DNA of 13,289 nucleotides, taken from NCBI GenBank assembly GCA_016283985.1, contig JAEENZ010000048.1:1-13289 (forward strand), given 5' to 3'. The notes beneath the pieces are model-generated. The model searched no databases. It had not been told where the DNA came from and worked only from the letters and a program-made list of their open reading frames with translations. The position numbers and the translations under genes were made by a program. This document shows positions 6,540 to 12,555 of the stretch, one piece after another; within the stretch, counting starts at the first letter, position 1; each line of letters starts with the position of its first letter. The DNA comes from Bacteroidales bacterium (GTDB taxonomy: Bacteria; Bacteroidota; Bacteroidia; Bacteroidales; UBA932).

Positions 6540-8765
6540 ATGAAAAGGCTTGTCATTTTATTTGTCGCAATGCTGACGGGGTTCGGGGTATATGCCCAGA
6601 CGCCCGGATTCACTTTCGCACTGGACGAGGTGGAAAAGCCGGAAAAAGGGCTGTACGGCCTTCGCTCTGGCGAGGATATCGCAAAGACTCTTCATACTCC
6701 CAATGAGTTCGATGCCCATATCCCCGAAATCCTGGCAAACAGTTTCAAAGACGAACCGGATCTACATGTTATTGGTGAGGATGTGCTTTTCCAGATGCTG
6801 GTGAAGGCCTGGTGCCAGCACCGCCCAGTTGTGCTCACACCGGATGCCATATGGATGGTGATTTCGCAGGGATTTAGCCATTATGTGAACAAGAATCCCG
6901 AAAAAGTGCGGAATAAACTGGTGTCGCACGAAGGACAGATGGTTCTTAGGGTACGAACCAACGACCTGTTGAGCAGCCAGGCGGATTGGGAAGGAACGAT
7001 TGGCAAGTTCGTCTCTGAAATCGAGAAGTATACCAACAACAAGGTAACCGAAACCCTCGTGGCAGACTTTTCCACCACCGGGGTCAACGAACGCATCGCT
7101 TCGGAAATCACCCTGATGGACGTGGTGAAGCCGTATTTCAAGTACGAAGCGTTTTACATAGTCTGCGGCATCCCTTACATCACACTGACCGGCACTCCGG
7201 AGGATTGGGAAAAGGTACTTGCCAAAACGAAGGCGCTGCGCCGTTTCGGCCTGGACTGGTGGGTGAACGACCTGGAACCTATCCTGGAAGAATTCATCAA
7301 TGCGGCCAAAGGGCGTCCCGACTATTGGTTCTGGAAAGATATAGTCTGCAAAACACGTCCCCGGACAATCCAGGGGCCTACCTGCGCCAGGCACTCCCCT
7401 CCCGTCACCAGGGTGGATGGATGGTTCCTGAAGTTCTTCCCCTTCGATAGTAACGGACGCACTCCGGAAGAAGTGCCCATCACGAAGACCATGCTCTCCG
7501 AAACGGTCTGCGTACCGTTTACTTTTATCCGTGTGGATGAGTGCATGGAGCCCATCGACTCCACCAAGATGGAGCTGGTGGCCGGCATCGTCGCCGTGAA
7601 GGAGGATCCGGCCACATTTGCACTTACACCCCATATCGGGTGGCTGGTGCGGACGCCTGAGTCGGAGGAAAGCATCGCGAAAAGGAAACACGAGCAGGAT
7701 TCAATAAGCAGGGCATTCCGCGAGCAGATGTTCGCTAAGAACAACAACCCTCGGAAATATTGGGATGAGGGATGGTTGAAATATGGAGATTTCGCATCTT
7801 CCTTCTATTCGGAGACTCAACAATTCCATCTGGAATATGGCATCGAATGGTCGGAGACCCGCACAAGGGCCGGTAATACAACCTTCATTTCTCCGACCTC
7901 AAGAGCCTTCATGGTTCCGTCGGGCTCATGGATCGACCCCAAACACAAGACCGGGGCTACGCTGACGCTTGCTCAGAATGCCTTTAATTACGTTGAGTTG
8001 GCCCGCCGGAAGGCGCAGCAAGAATTGGTATCAGGGACTCGGGCCAGCAGATCGGCGCTGGTTGCCACCCATTTGGATCTTGCCAAGAAAAACATGGCAA
8101 AAATGATCGACAGCACCCAGAACGGCAATAATCTGTTCAGGACTGTCAACTTCCTGAATAGCACCAAGGAAGAACTTGAAAAGACGCCGGAAGCCAAGTT
8201 TGAAGATCTTCATCTGATTCCTACCGGCTTTGGATTCGCACTCCACTGTAATGCCGGCTACGAATTGTTTTTCGGGGATATTACCGATTACGTCACACCT
8301 CTCGCCGGGGTGGGTTTTGGCTTCGACGTCACCTACAACAGGTTTGCCCTTATGCTTGACGGCCTGCTTGGATGGGGTGGACGATACAAGAAAACCGTCA
8401 CTCTGGACGGCTATTCCTGGAATGCCGGAGAAAAGATTACCGGCGGGAACCTTTCCGCTTCCCTGGGCTATGCCCTGTATAACACCCAATGGTGGAAAAT
8501 CACGCCGTTCGCGGGCGTAGGCGTAGGATTCCTGGATTATCCGCATAGTCCCACCGATCCTGCCAAGAAGAGCGATGAAATCGCCGGATTCAGGTTTCAG
8601 GGAGGACTGGCTGCCGAATACAAACTGAACCGCATTGTGAGCATCGGAGGAGCCGCCGAGCAGACGGTGCGAGCCAGCGTCTATGTGGCCCGCACATCTC
8701 TCCGACACCTACCCCAGCCGTGGTCCCTCAACCTTGGTTTGGGTTTCAATTTCTTTGAGTGGTGA
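6540..8765 (+). CDS. Secreted DUF4419 protein with C-terminal outer-membrane beta-barrel-like domain
   Basis: A 741-residue protein with a Sec signal peptide (1-20, ending VYAQ). Residues about 50-370 match what I know of DUF4419: LTPDAIWMVISQGF (99-112) with VNKNPEKVR (116-124), FSTTGVNERIASEITLMD (177-194), CGIPYITLTGTPEDWEKV (209-226), WFWKDIV (263-269) and VDGWFLKFFPF (292-302). This family is known from fungi and bacteria without an established function. Residues 371-555 are hydrophilic and partly helical and are not recognised. Residues about 558-741 alternate Gly/aromatic strands (LAGVGFGFDVTYNRFALMLDGLLGWGG, in part) and finish with NLGLGFNFFEW, an aromatic end typical of outer-membrane barrels; the length suits about eight strands. 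The likely topology is a periplasmic DUF4419 domain anchored by a small barrel. It is divergent from the exported-protein operon and converges on the nuclease gene 20 bases away. Confidence 0.82.
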   Translation: MKRLVILFVAMLTGFGVYAQTPGFTFALDEVEKPEKGLYGLRSGEDIAKTLHTPNEFDAHIPEILANSFKDEPDLHVIGEDVLFQMLVKAWCQHRPVVLTPDAIWMVISQGFSHYVNKNPEKVRNKLVSHEGQMVLRVRTNDLLSSQADWEGTIGKFVSEIEKYTNNKVTETLVADFSTTGVNERIASEITLMDVVKPYFKYEAFYIVCGIPYITLTGTPEDWEKVLAKTKALRRFGLDWWVNDLEPILEEFINAAKGRPDYWFWKDIVCKTRPRTIQGPTCARHSPPVTRVDGWFLKFFPFDSNGRTPEEVPITKTMLSETVCVPFTFIRVDECMEPIDSTKMELVAGIVAVKEDPATFALTPHIGWLVRTPESEESIAKRKHEQDSISRAFREQMFAKNNNPRKYWDEGWLKYGDFASSFYSETQQFHLEYGIEWSETRTRAGNTTFISPTSRAFMVPSGSWIDPKHKTGATLTLAQNAFNYVELARRKAQQELVSGTRASRSALVATHLDLAKKNMAKMIDSTQNGNNLFRTVNFLNSTKEELEKTPEAKFEDLHLIPTGFGFALHCNAGYELFFGDITDYVTPLAGVGFGFDVTYNRFALMLDGLLGWGGRYKKTVTLDGYSWNAGEKITGGNLSASLGYALYNTQWWKITPFAGVGVGFLDYPHSPTDPAKKSDEIAGFRFQGGLAAEYKLNRIVSIGGAAEQTVRASVYVARTSLRHLPQPWSLNLGLGFNFFEW

Positions 8766-8785
8766 GATGAATCATATGTTGCGTT

Positions 8786-9034
8786 CTACAACCCCCAGTC
8801 CGAAGGCTCGCACTGGGATTTGGCAGCGGCGGGGATATCGGGGAAGAAGACGATACCTGTCTTCTTTTCTATCTCGGCTACGGAAACGGCATAGTCCGTT
8901 ATCTCTGCCGAAGAGCCGACGGGCAGGACCGAGTCGAACCAGAAACCGATGGTTTTGAGCTCGCTTTCGGTGCATTTCCTGACATCCTTTCCGGTAATAC
9001 CATTACGCGTCCGGAGAAGTATCTTGTACTGATG
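8786..9034 (-). pseudogene. Frame-shifted C-terminal part of the DNA/RNA non-specific endonuclease
   Basis: In the minus-strand frame one base off from the upstream nuclease frame, codons from CAT at 9032-9034 read HQYKILLRTRNGITGK, then SELKTIGFW, then DYAVSVAEIEKKTG, and end with QCEPSDWGL and TAG. This is the usual C-terminus of the Bacteroidetes NUC1-type nucleases and continues directly from the point where the upstream reading frame loses similarity. It has no start of its own, so it is either lost from the protein or made only if the frameshift is bypassed or is a sequencing error. If joined, the full protein would be about 418 residues. Confidence 0.8.
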
Positions 9035-10043
9035 AGTTGGGCATGACGCAGGCTTTGGAATTGTCGGAGCGGTTGTTCCAGTTGCACGCGTCGAATTCGA
9101 TGTTTTCGTCGTTGGCATAATGGCATCCGGCCACGACATAAAGGGTATCGTAGCATATCTCGCTGCCACGCTGCCAGTGCATGTTTTCGGTCTCGCCCCA
9201 CAAAGTGCCGAATATGCCCGCTCCCGCATAGGAGTTGGACTGCGGCGCGATGTTCACCGGGTAGAATGTCTGCAGGTTGAGTTCCGATCCCGCTCCAGCC
9301 CTGCTGGAGGACATGCAGAGGTGTCCCTTGGTCCAGCTGCCACCGGTAATGAGGGGAGAAGATGCCGACCAGTACATGAAACCGTCTCCAGCGATATCCC
9401 AGATTATAGACTGTTTGTCGAGGGGGAGGTCCGGATACCGCATCCAGGGATCGCCACCCAGTTCGTTCGTGGAGCGTCCCGAGCCTTCGGCATATATACT
9501 GTGCATGGGGAACGCCACCCAGATGGGATTGTGCCTGCGGGTGTCGTAGCAGAAAGAGAAGTTGCGAACCCGTTTCTTGCTCTTTACAGTATTGGCATAC
9601 AGGGTGTTATAGTAATAATCCGTATTGGTCTTGTCGAATACGGGGAGCTCGGCGTAAGGGTTGGTGAAGCTTGTAACGCCTGAGTCGGGAGGCGTCTGGG
9701 ACCGCCCCTGCGTAACGATTACCGACGCCGACGCCATGCCGCACGTTATGTTGACAACCGCTATGCGGTCGTCTTCATCCTGATTGACACGGGCAAAGAG
9801 CGTAATGGTGTCGTCCGTGGTACCCTGATTCGGGCTCACGCTCAGCCACGAAGATGCCTCGGCATCGGCAGGCGCGGCTGTCCAGAAGCCGCTGGCCGTG
9901 AATGAAACCGTTGCCGTTCCGCCTTCTGGAGGAAAGATTATATTGCCATCCGACGTGATGACGATGGAATCCTGCGGAGCCTTTTCGCAGGAAAAGACGA
10001 CCATCAGGGCCAGTGCGGCGGAAAGGTAACGCAGGAATCTCAT
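9003..10043 (-). CDS. BACON-domain lipoprotein, DNA/RNA non-specific endonuclease (NUC1 type), frameshifted near its 3' end
   Basis: The open frame gives 346 residues. It has a signal peptide with lipobox (MVVFSC, Cys19), a BACON domain at about 27-113 (PPEGG, SSWLSVSP, VIVTQ) and a sugar-non-specific nuclease domain from about 140: WTKGHLCMSSSR with catalytic His241, where the family usually has DRGH or TRGH, and NLQTFYPVNIAPQ with the probable metal ligand Asn264. Family similarity runs to Asn336; the last ten residues (SSVQDTSPDA) are out of frame, because one extra base near 9035 separates it from the true C-terminus encoded at 8786-9034. The intact family hydrolyses DNA and RNA outside the cytoplasm. 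The lipobox makes a scavenging role likelier than intracellular defence. The gene follows a small outer-membrane protein gene with a 3-base gap, so the two are probably co-transcribed. Confidence 0.82.
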   Translation of the reverse strand: MRFLRYLSAALALMVVFSCEKAPQDSIVITSDGNIIFPPEGGTATVSFTASGFWTAAPADAEASSWLSVSPNQGTTDDTITLFARVNQDEDDRIAVVNITCGMASASVIVTQGRSQTPPDSGVTSFTNPYAELPVFDKTNTDYYYNTLYANTVKSKKRVRNFSFCYDTRRHNPIWVAFPMHSIYAEGSGRSTNELGGDPWMRYPDLPLDKQSIIWDIAGDGFMYWSASSPLITGGSWTKGHLCMSSSRAGAGSELNLQTFYPVNIAPQSNSYAGAGIFGTLWGETENMHWQRGSEICYDTLYVVAGCHYANDENIEFDACNWNNRSDNSKACVMPNSSVQDTSPDA

Positions 10044-10046
10044 AAA

Positions 10047-10631
10047 TTAGAACCTGTAACCGATACCGAGACGGCCGCCGAAATAGTTCATTCCGACACC
10101 TGCCTCGACCATACCGAAGAATCTCTGGCCGAACTCGACGCCGATGGGGTTGAGTTGGGCATCGAAGGAGAGACTTGGATCACTGCTGCCTAATGAAAGC
10201 AGTATACCGGCCTCTACGGAGCCGTAAAGCTTCACTTTAGGGCGGGAAAGATAGTTGCAGCGACCGACCGCGTCAACCGGAATGAAGGTGCAGAACTGCT
10301 GGGAATGGATTGCTCCTGAATCCTTGTCAACAGTCTTGAACACACATCCGGTGTAGCCGGTGCTGAGGCCGGCTGACCAGCGCGAGTTAAAATTGTAGAG
10401 AACGTCAAAGCCAAAATACGGAGGAATATCGATTTTGAGCGTCTCGTTGTTTTCTTCGTTGGCGCTGACTGCGATACCGATAGCGATCGCGCCGAAAAGA
10501 GAGACCACCACGGGCACCGACGGAAGATATCCGGCAGATGTCCTGACAGTCCATTTCTGTTCCACTGGTTCCTGCGCAAAAACCGGCATTGCCAGCGCGA
10601 GCAGGAGAATTGCGGTTATCAGTTTTTTCAT
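10047..10631 (-). CDS. Small outer-membrane beta-barrel protein
   Basis: A 194-residue protein with a clear signal peptide (1-20, MPVFAQ end). The mature part alternates hydrophobic and polar residues with frequent Gly and aromatic turns (FGFDVLYNFNSRWSAGLSTGY near 74-94, VKLYGSVEAGILLSLG near 132-147) and ends GGRLGIGYRF with a terminal Phe, the standard recognition end for barrel insertion by the BAM complex. The length suits about eight strands. No enzymatic motif or specific family is recognised, and the role may be structural or adhesive. It is first in a two-gene unit with the nuclease and lies divergent from another small barrel-like gene at 10685, with 53 bases between. Confidence 0.78.
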   Translation of the reverse strand: MKKLITAILLLALAMPVFAQEPVEQKWTVRTSAGYLPSVPVVVSLFGAIAIGIAVSANEENNETLKIDIPPYFGFDVLYNFNSRWSAGLSTGYTGCVFKTVDKDSGAIHSQQFCTFIPVDAVGRCNYLSRPKVKLYGSVEAGILLSLGSSDPSLSFDAQLNPIGVEFGQRFFGMVEAGVGMNYFGGRLGIGYRF

Positions 10632-10653
10632 CTCTTTATAGTTTTATTTTCTC

Positions 10654-10661
10654 CAAAGATA
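10654..10661 (-). promoter_or_regulatory. Predicted -7 box for the outer-membrane protein/nuclease unit
   Basis: TATCTTTG on the minus strand is an exact -7 consensus match ending 22 bases before the ATG. A TTTCG about 19 bases upstream could be a degenerate -33 element. Confidence 0.5.
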
Positions 10662-10672
10662 CAAATTTTGAA

Positions 10673-10680
10673 TATCTTCG
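10673..10680 (+). promoter_or_regulatory. Possible -7 box for the gene at 10685
   Basis: TATCTTCG differs from TAnnTTTG at one base and ends 4 bases before the ATG, which would imply a nearly leaderless message. It overlaps the upstream part of the promoter facing the other way. Confidence 0.25.
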
Positions 10681-10684
10681 CGAA

Positions 10685-11197
10685 ATGAAACGGATTATCG
10701 TACTGTTCGCATTCCTGTTGGTGACGGTTTCTGCCATGGGGCGGGACAAGGTTCGTTTTGGCGCAGATGCCACCGCGGACTGCTTCCTTCCGGCAGATAA
10801 AATATCTTCTGTAAGTATCGGCATCGGGGCTCGCGCCCGTCTGGGAGAGCGCGACCAATGGCTAAATCTCGTGAGCGGCATCCGGTATATCTACGGACGG
10901 CGTCTGTCCGGATTCCAGGTTCCTATCATGCTGAATGCCAACCTGGTGAAGATGGATTGGGGCTCCGCGTATCTTGGAGGCGGATTCGAATTCGACTTTT
11001 TCGGCAGATATCTCGGCTGCATGAAATACCAGATCGGCCTTGCATGCGACCATCTGGACTTCCGCATTTTCTACAAGCCCTATCAGGGCGACCTCGGTGC
11101 CGGGGTGGGGTATTTTTTTAGGGCCCACACCTTCACCATTGAAAGTGCCTTCCACGGGCTTGAGAGGCCATTTCGGCGGGGAAGGTGTCAGGGGTAA
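10685..11197 (+). CDS. Small exported barrel-like protein with repeat-derived C-terminal tail
   Basis: A 170-residue protein. The start chosen is ATG 10685, since it begins a good signal peptide (MKRIIVLFAFLLVTVSAMG). The open frame continues 32 codons upstream, but that part runs through the promoter region and lacks exported-protein character. The mature part has alternating strands (VSIGIGARARLG, SAYLGGGFEFDFFGRYLG) and reaches GAGVGYFF at 138-145, which looks like the natural end of an outer-membrane barrel; compare GRLGIGYRF ending the divergent neighbour. The last 25 residues (146-170, rich in Arg) are encoded by a copy of the 110-bp repeat at 11102-11212, so the tail is probably acquired. 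One more T in the T7 run at 11113-11119 would put a TAG right after YFF. Function is unknown. Confidence 0.6.
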   Translation: MKRIIVLFAFLLVTVSAMGRDKVRFGADATADCFLPADKISSVSIGIGARARLGERDQWLNLVSGIRYIYGRRLSGFQVPIMLNANLVKMDWGSAYLGGGFEFDFFGRYLGCMKYQIGLACDHLDFRIFYKPYQGDLGAGVGYFFRAHTFTIESAFHGLERPFRRGRCQG

Positions 11198-11212
11198 AAT
11201 TCCACCTTCCCC
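11102..11212. repeat. MITE-like palindromic repeat, copy B (inverted relative to copy A)
   Basis: The reverse complement of this segment aligns along its length with 277-386. It begins with the same 18 bases, GGGGAAGGTGGAATTTTA, then shares the CACCTTCCCCGCC-type core, a GGCCT block, an AATGGTGAAGGTG block and a TAAAAA end. Lengths are 111 and 110 bp. The end inside the protein gene, GGGGTGGGG (11102-11110), is a degraded version of the inverted terminus, while the end at 11202-11212 is intact. It lies at the 3' end of a plus-strand gene facing a minus-strand tRNA gene, so again between convergent units, and it overlaps the last 96 bases of the gene at 10685. Confidence 0.7.
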
Positions 11213-11232
11213 AAACAAGGCAGTCGAAGACA

Positions 11233-11280
11233 GGGCACGAAAAAAGGCGTCGCGGGAAAGCGATGCCTTTTTTCGTGCCC
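11233..11280 (-). terminator. Bidirectional intrinsic terminator of tRNA-Leu
   Basis: A 21-bp hairpin (arms 11233-11253 and 11260-11280, loop GGGAAA, one G-T pair). Its core, GGCGTCGC/GCGATGCC, is flanked by six A on one side and six T on the other, so it can terminate transcription from either strand. The outer arm includes the last five bases of the tRNA-Leu gene (11276-11280). It serves the minus-strand tRNA and could also stop transcripts arriving from the gene at 10685. Confidence 0.85.
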
Positions 11281-11360
11281 AGAGCGGGAATCGAACCCGC
11301 ACGTCTTTAAGGGACACTGGATTTTGAGTCCAGCGCGTCTACCAATTCCGCCATCCGGGC
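11276..11360 (-). tRNA. tRNA-Leu (anticodon CAA)
   Basis: An 85-nt class II tRNA. The acceptor stem is GCCCGGA with TCTGGGC, followed by discriminator A. The D-arm reads GCGGAATTGGTAGACGC, the typical bacterial Leu form. The anticodon arm is CTGGA-CTCAAAA-TCCAG with CAA at 11324-11326 (minus strand), reading UUG codons. There is a long variable arm and a T-arm GCGGG-TTCGATT-CCCGC. No CCA is encoded; the next bases are CGA. Confidence 0.97.
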
Positions 11361-11370
11361 AGGATGGAGT

Positions 11371-11411
11371 CGGCACGGAGGCCGGGGGCGGAGCCGGCAC
11401 AGAGGCCGGGG
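11371..11411. repeat. Two-unit direct repeat in the tRNA leader
   Basis: CGGCACGGAGGCCGGGG (11371-11387) recurs with one change as CGGCACAGAGGCCGGGG (11395-11411), a period of 24 bases. It lies in the 67-nt segment between the tRNA-Leu promoter box and the mature tRNA 5' end, so it would be part of the precursor leader. No function is apparent. Confidence 0.6.
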
Positions 11412-11427
11412 CTCGCGTTTGGAGTGG

Positions 11428-11435
11428 CAAAGGTA
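11428..11435 (-). promoter_or_regulatory. Predicted -7 box for tRNA-Leu
   Basis: TACCTTTG on the minus strand matches TAnnTTTG exactly, 67 bases upstream of the mature tRNA 5' end. A T-rich stretch lies just upstream. No clear -33 TTTG is seen. On the other strand TAACTTGC (11449-11456), 7 bases before the aroB ATG, is a weaker candidate for aroB. Confidence 0.45.
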
Positions 11436-11463
11436 AGAAAAAAATTCGTAACTTGCAGAGGAT

Positions 11464-12555
11464 ATGAAAGAACTGGCAGCTGAACTCAAGAAATACAAGC
11501 AGGTCTTCGTGGTCTGCGACCGGAACGTAGAGGACTTCGCCCGGAAGGTCGCCGGCCTTCGGACAGACGCCCGTACCGCGCAACGGGGCACGGACAGCCC
11601 CCTTCCCCAGATCGACAACCTTCTACCCATCACGGCCGATGAGGGCCACAAGACCATGGATACGGTGATGAACATCTGCCGCTGGCTGCGAGACTGCGGG
11701 GCGGACCGCGATGCGCTGGTGCTGGCGGTGGGAGGGGGCGTCACCACCGACATGGCGGGATTCGCGGCATCCATCTACAAGCGCGGCATCCGCTACGCCA
11801 ACATCCCCACCACTCTCCTTTCGATGGTGGATGCAGGCATAGGCGGCAAGACCGGGGTGAACCTGGATGGGTACAAGAACCTTCTGGGGGTCATCCGCCA
11901 GCCAGAGTTCACGGCCATATTCCCGGAAGTGCTGGAGACTCTGCCCGAGCGCGAACTCCGCAGCGGCCTGGCCGAGATGCTGAAGACTTTCCTCATCAAG
12001 AATCCGCGCCGCGCCTACGAACGCACGGTGGCATTCTTCCAGACACCGTGCAGCGGAGACTGTCCGGAAGACTCCGCGTTGCTCCGCAACCCGTTCCGGG
12101 AAAATGCTCCGCTATCCGGACAGTCTTCGCTGTCCCAGCTGATCCACCAGGCGGCAGCCATCAAGCAAGCGATTGTAGAGAAGGATGAATTCGAAACCGG
12201 GCTCAGGCGCAAACTCAACCTCGGCCACACATGGGCGCATGCCATCGAATGGTGGCAGAAAGAGACCGGCCGAAAAGAACAGTTCACCCACGGCGAGGCA
12301 GTGGCGATCGGCATGGCGCAGGCAGCGAAGTACGCAGAGAGCCTCGGCATCGCCGAAGAGCCAGGCCTGGCCGATCGCATCGCAGCTGACCTGAAAGCTT
12401 GCGGACTGCCCACTGAACTCCCCTGCCCGGAGCAGGAACTTCTGCCCGCCATCCTGAAGGATAAAAAAGCATACGGCAGCAAGATCAAACTCGTGCTGCC
12501 GTGCAAGATAGGGAAAGTAGTCGTAAAGAGTATCAGTCGATTCTGCGCTCGCTGA
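11464..12555 (+). CDS. aroB: 3-dehydroquinate synthase
   Basis: A 363-residue NAD- and metal-dependent cytoplasmic enzyme of the second shikimate step, converting DAHP to 3-dehydroquinate. Family motifs are all present: GGGVTTDMAGFAASIYKRG (90-108), PTTLLSMVDAGIGGKTGVN (115-133), metal ligand Glu171 in SGLAEMLK, His255 in NLGHTWAHAIE and His276 in FTHGEAV. The N-terminus is short, as in Bacteroidetes homologues, and ATG 11464 is the natural start. Two extra segments stand out against typical AroB: about 12 residues near 33-50 (TDARTAQRGTDSPLP) and about 21 residues near 194-223, the second encoded by a palindromic DNA segment. Both fall where surface loops are expected, so activity is probably kept. 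It is divergent from tRNA-Leu and overlaps the next gene tail to tail by 23 bases. Confidence 0.95.
   Translation: MKELAAELKKYKQVFVVCDRNVEDFARKVAGLRTDARTAQRGTDSPLPQIDNLLPITADEGHKTMDTVMNICRWLRDCGADRDALVLAVGGGVTTDMAGFAASIYKRGIRYANIPTTLLSMVDAGIGGKTGVNLDGYKNLLGVIRQPEFTAIFPEVLETLPERELRSGLAEMLKTFLIKNPRRAYERTVAFFQTPCSGDCPEDSALLRNPFRENAPLSGQSSLSQLIHQAAAIKQAIVEKDEFETGLRRKLNLGHTWAHAIEWWQKETGRKEQFTHGEAVAIGMAQAAKYAESLGIAEEPGLADRIAADLKACGLPTELPCPEQELLPAILKDKKAYGSKIKLVLPCKIGKVVVKSISRFCAR
12051..12132. repeat. Palindromic insertion inside aroB
   Basis: The arms CAGCGGAGACTGTCCGGA (12051-12068) and TCCGGACAGTCTTCGCTG (12115-12132) are reverse complements at 17 of 18 bases and bound an 82-bp segment encoding AroB residues 196-223. 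The interior contains CTCCGC three times. The host protein is about 21 residues longer here than E. coli AroB, judged by counting between the AEMLK and AAIK positions. This resembles in principle the palindromic elements known inside Rickettsia genes. Confidence 0.65.

Noticed and set aside
6762..7691. A 309-codon minus-strand frame opposite the DUF4419 gene.
   Set aside because: It covers the conserved DUF4419 core in antisense and has no recognisable features of its own.
8766..8785. A terminator between the convergent DUF4419 and nuclease genes.
   Set aside because: The 20 bases contain no hairpin with a T-tract.
9029..9041. Programmed ribosomal frameshifting as the explanation for the split nuclease.
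   Set aside because: CCC AAC T is not a recognised slippery site, and I see no clear downstream stem-loop or internal stop-linked motif. A mutation or sequencing error is simpler.
8786..10631. The nuclease and neighbouring barrel gene as an anti-phage defence system.
   Set aside because: The lipobox and signal peptides place the products outside the cytoplasm, and no sensor, immunity or nucleotide-signalling gene is nearby.
10589..10684. An upstream extension of the gene at 10685 by 32 codons.
   Set aside because: It would overlap the divergent gene and its promoter and would hide a good signal peptide behind an unlikely N-terminus.
11371..11411. A short CRISPR-like array.
   Set aside because: There are only two units, the gap between them is only 7 bases, and no cas genes are present.
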